DNA of 33,655 bases. Source: an uncultured Prevotellaceae bacterium (GTDB lineage Bacteria; Bacteroidota; Bacteroidia; Bacteroidales; Bacteroidaceae). Shown in pieces: positions 1 through 9,626 of this stretch. Within the stretch, counting starts at the first letter, position 1, and every line of letters starts with the position of its first letter. Location: assembly GCA_947166655.1 (NCBI GenBank), contig CAMVFC010000026.1:1-33655 (forward strand). The letters are read 5' to 3'. The position numbers and the translations under genes were made by a program. Below the pieces are notes generated by a model, which saw nothing but the letters and a program-made list of their open reading frames with translations, ran no database searches and was not told the origin of the DNA.

Positions 1-2143
1 CGCACATTCTGACGTTACCGTAGGTTCAGAATATGTCGCTCTTAACACAGCCCTGGCTAACACCCCGACTGGCACTTCAAAGGCCGATTACGTCACGAAG
101 ACCAATGCGCTGATTGATGCTACAGCAGCTTTCAACCTTGCTGCTCCCAACTATCCTGCTCTGGCTCGCGAGATTACCAAGGCCAAGGCTCTCGGCATCG
201 ACGCTGCAACGGCTGACAGCTATGCAGCAACCTCAGAGACCACTGCTGCTACGGCTCTTGCCAATACCCAGGCACTGATGGTGGATGAGTACAACTATGT
301 AGCTACCAACTACAGCCACGCCGTTGAACTTGGCACTTGGAACAAAAGCAGTAATGCAGGCTCCATGACCAGCCAGCACTGGGATGGCACCACTACTTCT
401 TCCTACTTGGAGCAGGGCGGCGGTGATTTGGCCTACAATCTCACGAGCTGGACCGTTACCTACGACCAGACGTTGAGCCTGCCCGCTGGTAACTACATCT
501 TTAAGGTCGCAGGTCGTACGGCTACAGACCACGTGACGATTAACCTGAATGTTACAGATGTTACCAATGCTGGAAGTCCCGTTCTGCTCGGTACGGTCAA
601 CGACTTCCCGAAGGGTGATACCGGTCTCGGCATCAATACAAGCGGCGAAACCGACTTTACTACAGGCGAGGGACACACCTATGCCTACAATGGCAATGGC
701 CGTGGATGGCAGTGGCGCTATGTGAAGTTTACGCTTGCTGCTCCTGCTTCCGTTCAGGTTGCAGTCGTTGCAGAGGCCGATGCCCAGTACCGCTGGATGA
801 GTTTCTGTAATGCAACTGTTCAGACTGATGATGCTGACAATGTGGCTCTGATGGAGGCTCTTGTAGCCTTGAATGACGCAAAGGCGGCAGCCACGCTGAC
901 GCAGCACACCAATATCGGTACAGGTATCTTCCAATATGAAGCTACTACTGATGGCGACTTGTGGAGTGCTTACACCACAGCTAAGAGCAATGCCGAGGCA
1001 TTCACACTCGCTGCTAATACTGAGGTTGAGGATGTGACCACTCTGACTACAGCCCTGACCACAGCTCAGGCTAACTACAGCAACAATGCTGTTATCAACG
1101 CTCCTGACGCCAGCAAGCGCTATAATGTATCCATCGTTGATGGTGGTCAGGCTTGGGATGGTAATGCCATCACTTTCGTTGCTGGTGGACGTACCGACAT
1201 GGGTAATTTCGCTGTTCAGTATCTCGCTTCTGCAAATGCATATATGTGCCAGGCTCTGAAGTTCACGGCTGTTGAAGGCGAAGACAACACTTATAAGATT
1301 AGTGCTATTCGTGCCGACGGAGGTGAGCAGTATCTCACAACGGGTTCAACCTATGAAGGTGGAAACAATACACAGATTCGTACTACCGACGATGCTTCCA
1401 AGGCTTCTTGGGTGAAAATCCAGCCCGCTGCAACTTCTGGTCAGTTCCAGCTCCTGAATGTTTCCGACGGTAATAAGGTGATTGGCCGTAATGCAACGAA
1501 TCCTGATAATGGCATGTACACTGACGGCAATGTCAGCTTCACTATCGCCGAAGCTTCTCAGGCCAGTGTCACTGTTTCCTGCAAGGCTGGTAAGTATGGT
1601 ACTGTCATCTTCCCCTTCACTCCTGATGTGAGCACAGGTTTCGATGGCATCACGTTCTACAGCTGCGAGACTGTAAATGGTACAACCGAGAAAGTACAGA
1701 TTACAAAGGTAGACACACCTGTTGCCAATGTTCCTTATCTCATCCAGAACGATGGCGGCGACAACTTCAGCCAGGCTCTCACTGGTTGGGGCGTGGCTAC
1801 TGCTGACAGCTACACAGAAGGCCTGCTGACAGGTGTCTTTACCGCTGCTACGATTGCTGCTGGAGCAAACAACTTTGTCCTCCAGACTCAGGGTGACGTA
1901 CAGGCATTCTACAAGGTTGTTGATACAGACTTCACTGCTACTGCTTACAAGTGCTACCTCACCTATGTTTCTGGTGCAGGCGTCAAGGCTCTGGGCTTTG
2001 AGTTCAGGACTCCGACTTCAGTCCGTGGCCTTGAGATGGCAGAAGGTCAGAATGGCACTATCTTCAACCTTGCCGGTCAGCGCGTGCAGAAGGCTCAACG
2101 TGGTCTCTACATCGTCAACGGTAAGAAAGTGATTGTGAAGTAA
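1..2143 (+). CDS. Large modular surface protein, 5' end missing
   Basis: The frame is open from base 2 to the TAA at 2141-2143, giving the last 713 residues of a longer protein, so the true start lies outside the window. Reading in order I see an Ala/Thr-rich helical segment of FIVAR-like spacing, a beta-rich jelly-roll-like module (about 280-830), a second helical spacer (830-1080), a beta-trefoil-like region (1090-1540) and a C-terminal region (1550-2143). That last region is nearly identical to the end of the protein at 2644-6174. The tail (IFNLAGQRV, then GLYIVNGKKVIVK) resembles the Bacteroidetes C-terminal sorting or anchoring tails, but assignment to the type IX system is inference. 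The module style suggests binding of a glycan or host ligand; no catalytic motif is visible. It is followed by an inverted-repeat element and a 58-residue peptide gene. Confidence 0.85.
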   Translation, partial: AHSDVTVGSEYVALNTALANTPTGTSKADYVTKTNALIDATAAFNLAAPNYPALAREITKAKALGIDAATADSYAATSETTAATALANTQALMVDEYNYVATNYSHAVELGTWNKSSNAGSMTSQHWDGTTTSSYLEQGGGDLAYNLTSWTVTYDQTLSLPAGNYIFKVAGRTATDHVTINLNVTDVTNAGSPVLLGTVNDFPKGDTGLGINTSGETDFTTGEGHTYAYNGNGRGWQWRYVKFTLAAPASVQVAVVAEADAQYRWMSFCNATVQTDDADNVALMEALVALNDAKAAATLTQHTNIGTGIFQYEATTDGDLWSAYTTAKSNAEAFTLAANTEVEDVTTLTTALTTAQANYSNNAVINAPDASKRYNVSIVDGGQAWDGNAITFVAGGRTDMGNFAVQYLASANAYMCQALKFTAVEGEDNTYKISAIRADGGEQYLTTGSTYEGGNNTQIRTTDDASKASWVKIQPAATSGQFQLLNVSDGNKVIGRNATNPDNGMYTDGNVSFTIAEASQASVTVSCKAGKYGTVIFPFTPDVSTGFDGITFYSCETVNGTTEKVQITKVDTPVANVPYLIQNDGGDNFSQALTGWGVATADSYTEGLLTGVFTAATIAAGANNFVLQTQGDVQAFYKVVDTDFTATAYKCYLTYVSGAGVKALGFEFRTPTSVRGLEMAEGQNGTIFNLAGQRVQKAQRGLYIVNGKKVIVK

Positions 2144-2151
2144 TAAAGACT

Positions 2152-2244
2152 CTTTCACACGAATGGCCATCAATCAGACCCACGAATAAATCATAAATAT
2201 TTATGGTGATTAGTGGAATCCATTTGTGGTAATTCGTGTGAAAG
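2152..2244. repeat. 93-bp nested inverted-repeat element, copy 1
   Basis: The outer arms CTTTCACACGAAT (2152-2164) and ATTCGTGTGAAAG (2232-2244) are perfect complements. Inside are CCAC/GTGG and AATCA/TGATT arms around the palindrome CATAAATATTTATG (2192-2205). The element lies between the stop of the large gene and the start of the small peptide gene, and recurs almost unchanged at 6183-6275. It could be an RNA structure that ends or tunes transcription, or a small dispersed repeat. No T-run follows directly. Confidence 0.8.
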
Positions 2245-2276
2245 GATAAAAAGATAACCAATTAAAGTTTACGACA

Positions 2277-2453
2277 ATGAAAAAGATATATATGATTCCC
2301 GTTCTCCGCACCACTACGTTTGGCGTAGAGAACATGATTGCGGAAAGCGGCCCTCAGACAATTGGAACTCCTGCCGAACAAGGTGCAGGCATGGATGTGA
2401 AAGAGTCTCTTAGTTCCAGCTACAACGTCTGGAACGACGATTGGAGCAACTGA
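2277..2453 (+). CDS. 58-residue MKKIYMIP small peptide, copy 1
   Basis: An ATG at 2277 opens a 58-codon frame ending with TGA at 2451-2453. The product starts MKKIYMIPVLRTTTFGVENM, has an IAESGP motif near residue 21, and ends in an aromatic, acidic tail (YNVWNDDWSN). There is no signal peptide, lipobox or membrane segment. A second gene at 6308-6484 encodes a peptide of identical length that differs mainly in the middle, and conservation of frame and ends argues for real coding. Short MKKxYxxP-type peptides are, to my knowledge, common but uncharacterised in Bacteroidales. The position behind a large surface-protein gene suggests co-expression. Function is unknown; a secreted or modified peptide precursor is one possibility only. 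Confidence 0.7.
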   Translation: MKKIYMIPVLRTTTFGVENMIAESGPQTIGTPAEQGAGMDVKESLSSSYNVWNDDWSN

Positions 2454-2486
2454 TAATAGTATTGCTTCGCAAGAGCATGAAATGAA

Positions 2487-2564
2487 GAACCTATGTTCGT
2501 GACCTCACACACTTATGTCCGCCACCGTGCAGACCTAAGTGTGTAGGCTCACGAACATAGGTTC
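2487..2564 (+). terminator. Long two-stage hairpin after peptide gene 1
   Basis: GAACCTATGTTCGTGA (2487-2502) pairs perfectly with TCACGAACATAGGTTC (2549-2564). An inner pair, ACACACTTA (2507-2515) and TAAGTGTGT (2536-2544), extends the stem, and GTTTTA follows. It closes the first cassette and probably acts as a terminator. A smaller hairpin, GGACGC/GCGTCC, lies at 2571-2590. Confidence 0.6.
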
Positions 2565-2643
2565 GTTTTAGGACGCACCTCTAAGCGTCCGGAAAAACAA
2601 TTCTCAGAGATTAACTGTAAATCTATATAAAACTAACTAACAA

Positions 2644-5600
2644 ATGAAACTAAAACATTTACTAACGATTGCCGCCCTCATCGCCGGGGCTGGCACAGCG
2701 TGGGCACAGACGGATGTGACAAGCACGTACATCACGAACCCATCGTTTGAAGGGGCGACATACACCTTCTACACTCTTCAAAGCGGTCGTACCGTTATTA
2801 AACCAGAAGGTTGGAGCATTAGTTACACGCAGGAAAGTACTTCGGACAAAAACACTCAGTCATTTGTTTCTTCTGCAGAAACAATGGACAAAATTCAATG
2901 GAGTGCAATTAGTGGCAAAGCATACTTTTTCCGTTGTCGCTGGACAAATTCTACTTTTGACCTTCGTCAAACTATTGGTAAACTGCCCCCGGGTAATTAT
3001 ACTTTAAAATTCTATGCCAAAGGTGTTTCGGGCGATGGAATGACTCTTCAAGCTTCTATAGCTGGCCAGGACCTTAATATTCCATTGGTAAGTGATGGGA
3101 CAGCCGCCTTGACACAGCAGTCGATAGACTTTTCTATAACCTCTTCCACCCCATATGCTACAATACACATACATGCAGCTAAGAGTGGAGGAACATTGTT
3201 GAAGTTTGCTCTTGATGATTTCACTCTTTGGTATGATGGTTCAGATTATTATTCTACACTCTTAACAGAGGCCCAAGCATTATATGACAATAATAAAGAT
3301 TGGGCAGAAAATGCAGATGCATTGCAGTCTGCGATAAATGACGCTACAGGAAAATCAACAATAGAAGACAAGAACGCGGCGATATTTGCTTTACAAACGG
3401 CAATGCAGACTTTCAAAAACGCAAATACCATTGATGTGACAGCTCGTCTTACGAATCCTAATTTTGATTCAAATATATCTGGTTGGGTTACTACTGGAAG
3501 TGATGGAACTTGGCAACGTCAGACTTCTACCCAAAACAACTATTCAGGCGGATTTATTGAAACATGGAGAAATGGTTGGAATGGAACATGGAATCACAAG
3601 AATTTGGACATGCATCAGGATCTCACAAGCCTGCCCAGTGGTGAATATACTATTAAAGCAGCAATTGGTGCTGTTATGCAGGGATCATCTGAAACGCAAG
3701 GAACTACTAGCGCTTATGGTGTTCACTATCATGGTGGCCCTTATTATGTGGATGATGAACATGGGGCATGGTTGTATGCTACTTCTGGTGAGAACACCAC
3801 AACAACATGGGCTAATACAGAAAATAACACCATCGTTACTGGAGCTGGTCCAAAGTTTTTCACTACAACGATTAATGTTACAAATGGCTCATTGACTATA
3901 GGTGCAAAAGCTATAGGATCATCTGCTGGTGGTACTACAATTGGAACTTATACAAACTGGTTCTCCAGCGATAACTGGACGTTGTCTTACTTTGGTTTTG
4001 ATCCTTCTACTCTGAAAGCTCAAATATTAGGTTTAAAAGCTGATGTCCAGGCTATCATTGATGGTGATGAAGTTCCAAATGCAGTGAAGTCCTCTCTGCA
4101 GAATACGTTGGATAATTTGGTCGAGACTCCTGAAACAAAGTTGGTTTTGGACGCAGCTATAAGTACACTTGAAGGGGCAATAGAAGCAGCTAACGCAACC
4201 AAAGCACCTTATGCCAAAGTTAATGCCCTTATCACTCTTGCTACCAATGAGAAGGACAACTCTACAGGTACAAAGACAGATATAGAGGCTGCCATCAACA
4301 CAGCAAGCTCTAACATCGAGACGCGCACAACTGCAACCGATTTGACAAATGATTATAACACGCTGGAAAGTGAACGTGAGACTTATGTCACCGGTGGTGC
4401 ACAGCCAACATCTGGCAATGTCTTTGACTTTACCTTCAAAATCAACGATGCCGCCGTGACAGGTACCAGTGCTTGGGGTACGGCTCGTACAGCTTCTGGC
4501 CAACAATATACTAGTGCTCCCGACAACACATATATGGACATCGGTTGGGCTCAGACTTACAACATGAATCAGAATGTTGCAAGCCTGCCTTCAGGTAGCT
4601 ACACCTTGAAAGCCGCCACACGCGCTAAGTCGAGTGAGGTCACATCGGCTAATATCTATGTTAACCAGTCGAACACAGCTTTGAATAAGAGTACCGACAA
4701 CCATCGGGACAATAATACTGGCGGAGAGCTTGGTAACGGATGGAGTTGGTCCAATGTTGACTTCGTCGTTCTCGAAGATGGTGATGTTACCGTCGGCTTC
4801 TATGGTCAGACTACTGGTCAGGGTTGGGCTGGCGCAGACGACTTCCATCTCTATTACAAGGGTGCTGCTCCGATGTATAAAGAAGCCCTTTCTGATGCTC
4901 TTGTATCTGCCAACACGCTCTACAATAATGGCGCTAATGTCGGCACTGGTGTCTTCCAGATTCCCACTAATGATGGAAACACCTTTAATACAGCTATCAC
5001 GACTGCACAGGGCGTGTATGATGATGACGATGCAACGGCAAGCGAACTTACAGACGCTATTAGTGACATTAAGACTGCTATTGAAACATTCAAGGCAGCA
5101 GAGCTGAACGGTCCTGCTGAGGGTGCTCGCTATTACCTGAAGGTGGCTACCAGCGGCCATGCTAAGGAGAATAATGCTATTGTAGTAAGCCTTGGTACGA
5201 CAGGTGCCAACAACCCGACAGGCTATGGCTTCAGTGCTGCAGCAGAACCAGTGAATTACATGGCTCAGGCATTTATTTTCACGAAAGTCTCTGGTAAAGT
5301 TAACATTTATAACATCAGCGTTGAGCGTCCCGAGGGGATTGTCTATCTGACCTATGGCTCACTGAATGGTAGTGCTGCCGGATGGAAGACTCAGCAGATT
5401 CAGGGTACAACCAACGCTGAGAACAAGGGCGAGTTCAAGATTATGGCCACTACAACCGCCAACGTCTTCAATATTGTCAATACTGTTTACGAAGGAACTG
5501 ACAACTATATCGATTGTCAGGATGGCGGTTCACTTTACACTGATACCAATATTGATAAGAAGGACTTCTCACTCGCCGAAGCTTCTCAGGCCAGCGTTAC

Positions 5601-6174
5601 TGTTTCCTGCAAGGCTGGTAAGTATGGTACTGTCATCTTCCCCTTCACTCCTGATGTGAGCACAGGTTTCGATGGCATCACCTTCTACAGCTGCGAGACT
5701 GTTAATAGTGCAACCGAGAAAGTACAGCTGACAGAGGTGAATGATCCTGAGGCCAATGTTCCTTATCTCATCAAGAACGATGGCGAGAACGACTTAAGCG
5801 AGAATCTCACTGGTTGGGGCATGGCTGCTGCTGACAGCTACAAAGTTGGCCTGCTTACAGGTGTTTATACTGCTGCCAGCATTGCGAAGGATGCTAATAA
5901 CTATGTTCTCCAGACTCAGAATGGCAACCAGGCCTTCTACAAGGTTGTTAATGCAGACTTCACTGCTACTGCAAACAAGTGCTACCTCACCTATGAGGCT
6001 CCTGCTGCTGGCGTCAAGGCTCTGGGCTTTGAGTTCAGGACTCCGACTTCAGTCCGTGGTCTTGAAATGGCAGAAGGTCAGAATGACGCTATCTTCAACC
6101 TCGCCGGTCAGCGTGTGCAGAAGGCTCAACGTGGTCTCTACATCGTCAACGGTAAGAAAGTGATCGTGAAGTGA
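2644..6174 (+). CDS. Large secreted modular surface protein, 1176 residues
   Basis: The ATG at 2644 begins a classical signal peptide (MKLKHLLTIAALIAGAGTAWA, then Q22). Three beta-rich modules follow, each with a 'TNPxF...GW' or similar opening, an 'LPxGxYTLKA' strand and a 'DDFxLxY' close: about residues 24-197, 260-450 and 595-740. They are separated by helical Ala/Asn-rich spacers of FIVAR type (205-255, 455-590, 745-820). A beta-trefoil-like part (825-975) and a C-terminal region (980-1176) follow, the latter nearly identical to that of the upstream gene and ending in GLYIVNGKKVIVK. Modules of this kind usually bind carbohydrate or cell-surface ligands; this is inference, as no enzyme motif is seen. 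The DNA of the first half is clearly more AT-rich than the second half, which suggests a mosaic origin. Confidence 0.9.
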   Translation: MKLKHLLTIAALIAGAGTAWAQTDVTSTYITNPSFEGATYTFYTLQSGRTVIKPEGWSISYTQESTSDKNTQSFVSSAETMDKIQWSAISGKAYFFRCRWTNSTFDLRQTIGKLPPGNYTLKFYAKGVSGDGMTLQASIAGQDLNIPLVSDGTAALTQQSIDFSITSSTPYATIHIHAAKSGGTLLKFALDDFTLWYDGSDYYSTLLTEAQALYDNNKDWAENADALQSAINDATGKSTIEDKNAAIFALQTAMQTFKNANTIDVTARLTNPNFDSNISGWVTTGSDGTWQRQTSTQNNYSGGFIETWRNGWNGTWNHKNLDMHQDLTSLPSGEYTIKAAIGAVMQGSSETQGTTSAYGVHYHGGPYYVDDEHGAWLYATSGENTTTTWANTENNTIVTGAGPKFFTTTINVTNGSLTIGAKAIGSSAGGTTIGTYTNWFSSDNWTLSYFGFDPSTLKAQILGLKADVQAIIDGDEVPNAVKSSLQNTLDNLVETPETKLVLDAAISTLEGAIEAANATKAPYAKVNALITLATNEKDNSTGTKTDIEAAINTASSNIETRTTATDLTNDYNTLESERETYVTGGAQPTSGNVFDFTFKINDAAVTGTSAWGTARTASGQQYTSAPDNTYMDIGWAQTYNMNQNVASLPSGSYTLKAATRAKSSEVTSANIYVNQSNTALNKSTDNHRDNNTGGELGNGWSWSNVDFVVLEDGDVTVGFYGQTTGQGWAGADDFHLYYKGAAPMYKEALSDALVSANTLYNNGANVGTGVFQIPTNDGNTFNTAITTAQGVYDDDDATASELTDAISDIKTAIETFKAAELNGPAEGARYYLKVATSGHAKENNAIVVSLGTTGANNPTGYGFSAAAEPVNYMAQAFIFTKVSGKVNIYNISVERPEGIVYLTYGSLNGSAAGWKTQQIQGTTNAENKGEFKIMATTTANVFNIVNTVYEGTDNYIDCQDGGSLYTDTNIDKKDFSLAEASQASVTVSCKAGKYGTVIFPFTPDVSTGFDGITFYSCETVNSATEKVQLTEVNDPEANVPYLIKNDGENDLSENLTGWGMAAADSYKVGLLTGVYTAASIAKDANNYVLQTQNGNQAFYKVVNADFTATANKCYLTYEAPAAGVKALGFEFRTPTSVRGLEMAEGQNDAIFNLAGQRVQKAQRGLYIVNGKKVIVK

Positions 6175-6182
6175 TAAAGACT

Positions 6183-6275
6183 CTTTCACACGAATGGTCA
6201 TCAATTAGACCCACGAATAAATCATAAATATTTATGGTGATTAGTGGAATACATTTGTGGCAATTCGTGTGAAAG
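6183..6275. repeat. 93-bp nested inverted-repeat element, copy 2
   Basis: The outer arms are 6183-6195 and 6263-6275, with the same internal palindrome CATAAATATTTATG. Only a few bases differ from copy 1 at 2152-2244, and the position relative to the flanking genes is the same. Confidence 0.8.
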
Positions 6276-6307
6276 GATAAAAAGATAACCAATTAATGTT
6301 TACGACA

Positions 6308-6484
6308 ATGAAAAAGATATATATGATTCCCGTACTCCGCACCACTACGTTTGGCGTAGAGAACATGATTGCGGTAAGCGGCCCTCAGACAACTGAAAAT
6401 CCTGCCGAACAAAGTGCAGGCATGGATGTGAAAGAGTCTCTTAGTTCCGGCTACAACGTTTGGAACGACGATTGGAGCAACTGA
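6308..6484 (+). CDS. 58-residue MKKIYMIP small peptide, copy 2
   Basis: This is the paralogue of the gene at 2277-2453, with the same length and nearly the same ends; changes cluster at residues 23-36 (IAVSGPQTTENPAEQSAG). I chose the ATG at 6308 over an in-frame ATG at 6296 because it matches copy 1, where the upstream ATG is absent (the base there reads AAG). The C-terminus is again YNVWNDDWSN. No signal peptide or known domain is seen. It is preceded by the 93-bp repeat and is probably co-transcribed with the 1176-residue surface protein. Confidence 0.72.
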   Translation: MKKIYMIPVLRTTTFGVENMIAVSGPQTTENPAEQSAGMDVKESLSSGYNVWNDDWSN

Positions 6485-6533
6485 TAATGTATTGATACAA
6501 AAAGAAAGGCAGTCCTTCGGGGCTGTATTGAGA

Positions 6534-6566
6534 GGCTGCTGCTGAGCAGTGATGTCCGGGGCAGCC
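6534..6566 (+). other. GC-rich stem-loop downstream of peptide gene 2
   Basis: GGCTGC (6534-6539) pairs with GCAGCC (6561-6566) across a loop. There is no T-tract, so it may be an RNA 3'-end structure rather than a terminator. Confidence 0.35.
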
Positions 6567-6596
6567 GTTAGTTAATATAGTTAGATTTATAAAAAG

Positions 6597-6628
6597 GGAG
6601 AGGCTGGGCTGTGAAGCTCGGCCTCTCC
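6597..6628 (+). terminator. Probable rho-independent terminator of the surface locus
   Basis: GGAGAGGC (6597-6604) pairs with GCCTCTCC (6621-6628), with extra GCT/AGC pairing inside, followed by TGCTTTAAT. It ends the plus-strand transcript of the second cassette. Confidence 0.65.
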
Positions 6629-6648
6629 TGCTTTAATCAACATTCATA

Positions 6649-6682
6649 AATCACAATGCATTATGAATTATGCATTGTGATT
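6649..6682. repeat. Inverted repeat AATCACAATGCA/TGCATTGTGATT
   Basis: A perfect 12-bp stem (6649-6660 and 6671-6682) with a 10-base AT-rich loop, lying between the two convergent transcripts. It could add to termination or be a small dispersed repeat. Confidence 0.5.
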
Positions 6683-6743
6683 GGAAATGCTGCCCGACAG
6701 GTAATGTCCCACGGTGCATCCCCCTCGTAGTTTTGTAGTAAAA

Positions 6744-6781
6744 CACCTGCTCATGAGGGGCGGACCTTTCATGAGCAGGTG
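6744..6781 (-). terminator. groESL terminator
   Basis: A perfect 13-bp stem, CACCTGCTCATGA (6744-6756) with TCATGAGCAGGTG (6769-6781). Read on the minus strand it follows the groEL stop and is succeeded by TTTTACTAC. The plus side has an A-run, fitting a terminator that may work in both directions. Confidence 0.75.
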
Positions 6782-6808
6782 AAAAAAAGTATGTGTGTCG
6801 TTGGGAGA

Positions 6809-8443
<1,635 letters not shown>

Positions 8444-8549
8444 TCAAAGAGTAATGATTTAATGATTTTCGTTTTCTTGATTCAAGGGCATACAAAGGAT
8501 GGGGCGGAGCCCATCTCTCCATATGTCATCCTTAAGCCTTGGAATGAAC

Positions 8550-8822
8550 TTATGCCAGTACGGCAACGACGTCGCTCTGGCGCATGATGAGGTACTTCTG
8601 GCCTTCATGCTCCAGCTCGGTGCCGGCATACTTACCATAGAGGACAGTGTCGCCGGCCTTCAGCACCATCTCTTCGTCCTTGGTGCCACAGCCTACGGCT
8701 ACGACTTTGCCCTGCAGGGGCTTCTCTTTTGCAGTGTCGGGGATGATGATGCCGCCGACGGTCTTTTCTTCAGCAGGTGCGGGCTCGATGAGAACTCGGT
8801 CTGCAAGTGGTTGAATCTTCAT
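8550..8822 (-). CDS. groES: Co-chaperonin GroES
   Basis: 90 residues from the ATG at 8822. The frame stays open further upstream, but the family begins at [14 protein letters not shown], so this start is preferred. GroES caps the GroEL ring. The mobile loop region contains the typical [13 protein letters not shown] stretch (about residues 23-35), and the C-terminal half has [13 protein letters not shown]. It is the first gene of the groES-groEL operon, behind a sigma-54-type promoter at 8881-8896 that leaves a leader of roughly 50 nt. Confidence 0.97.
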   Translation of the reverse strand: MKIQPLADRVLIEPAPAEEKTVGGIIIPDTAKEKPLQGKVVAVGCGTKDEEMVLKAGDTVLYGKYAGTELEHEGQKYLIMRQSDVVAVLA

Positions 8823-8880
8823 AGTCTTTTTGTTTTTATGAGTTGTTAACTTGTTGTTTTTTTGATTCTGCCCCTTACCT

Positions 8881-8896
8881 TGCGAAAGGCGTGCCA
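8881..8896 (-). promoter_or_regulatory. Sigma-54-like promoter of groES
   Basis: The minus strand reads TTGGCACG-CCTT-TCGCA. The RpoN consensus is YTGGCACG-N4-TTGCW, so there is a single mismatch. The distance to the groES start (8822) is suitable. Confidence 0.6.
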
Positions 8897-8908
8897 AAGG
8901 GTCTGTTG

Positions 8909-8923
8909 CTGACAAAATGTCAG
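8909..8923. promoter_or_regulatory. Palindrome CTGACAAAATGTCAG upstream of groES
   Basis: A perfect inverted repeat with 6-bp arms and a 3-bp centre, 12 bp upstream of the -24 element. It is a candidate operator or activator site for the chaperonin operon. It is not the CIRCE element of HrcA-regulated genes. Confidence 0.5.
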
Positions 8924-8954
8924 AGAAGTGCCTGACTGAAATCATGAAGGCGCT

Positions 8955-9175
8955 GCTCTTTTACTCGCCACGCCCCGCTCTTTTGCTCGCCACGTCCCGC
9001 TATTTTGCTCGCTGCGCCCTACTGTTTTACCCGTCACGCCTGACACTTGAGTTTGTTCCATCGTGATGGAACCATCGTTCCATGGTGATGGAACCATCGT
9101 TCCATCGTGATGGAACAAACCCCCACCCTTGCTGATTCGATTTCCTTCGCCTATGGTGAAGGGCAAAATCTGCCC
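8955..9175 (-). repeat. Composite 22-bp-period repeat element, locus 1
   Basis: Four degenerate 22-bp tandem units fill 8955-9042. At 9051-9120 follow three 18-bp near-palindromes (GTTCCATCGTGATGGAAC type) starting at 9055, 9077 and 9099, again with a 22-bp period and bounded by GTTTG and CAAAC. A further 55 bp (9121-9175) align without gaps to the second locus. The whole is the reverse complement of the element at 25639-25832. The remainder of the gap to 9626 shows nothing I can identify. Confidence 0.85.
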
Positions 9176-9626
9176 CCCATGAAACTTTTTGTTCCCTGAA
9201 GTTTCGCCTGTGTTTTGAGCCGAAGATTTGCGGATTGAACGGCAATCGCTTCATCAAGCTGCATGTCTGTTCAGAATTCGTACTGGGCAGATGGTGCACA
9301 TCGCGGTCGAAGGCGCAGGGGGCGTCCGGCGCACAGCGACGCTTCCTCAGACGGAGAAGGGTCGGCAGAGCGGCGAGATATAGATGTGGGCAAGGCGGCA
9401 AAAGGAATGCAGGAATGGCATGAACAGACGGGAAGAGCCGTTAGCGCGCAAAACCTGTCAGGCTAATGCTCGATTGAGCTTTATTCGTCATTTCAAAAGC
9501 CTTTTGTCATTCCATGAGCTGGGAAGCAGTTATAGGACAAGAGCAGAGATTCATGTTTCGTGCTTTTCAAAGTAAAAGTTTTCTCTCTATAGTGCGTGCG
9601 GGGGAGACCCCTTTGTTCGCCGGTCG

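Noticed and set aside
9051..9120. CRISPR-like or attachment-site reading of the palindromic core
   Set aside because: Spacers are 4 bp and identical; no integrase is nearby.
9235..9575. Several short plus-strand frames between groES and the BASS gene
   Set aside because: Arg/Gly-rich, overlapping each other, no start signal or recognisable domain.
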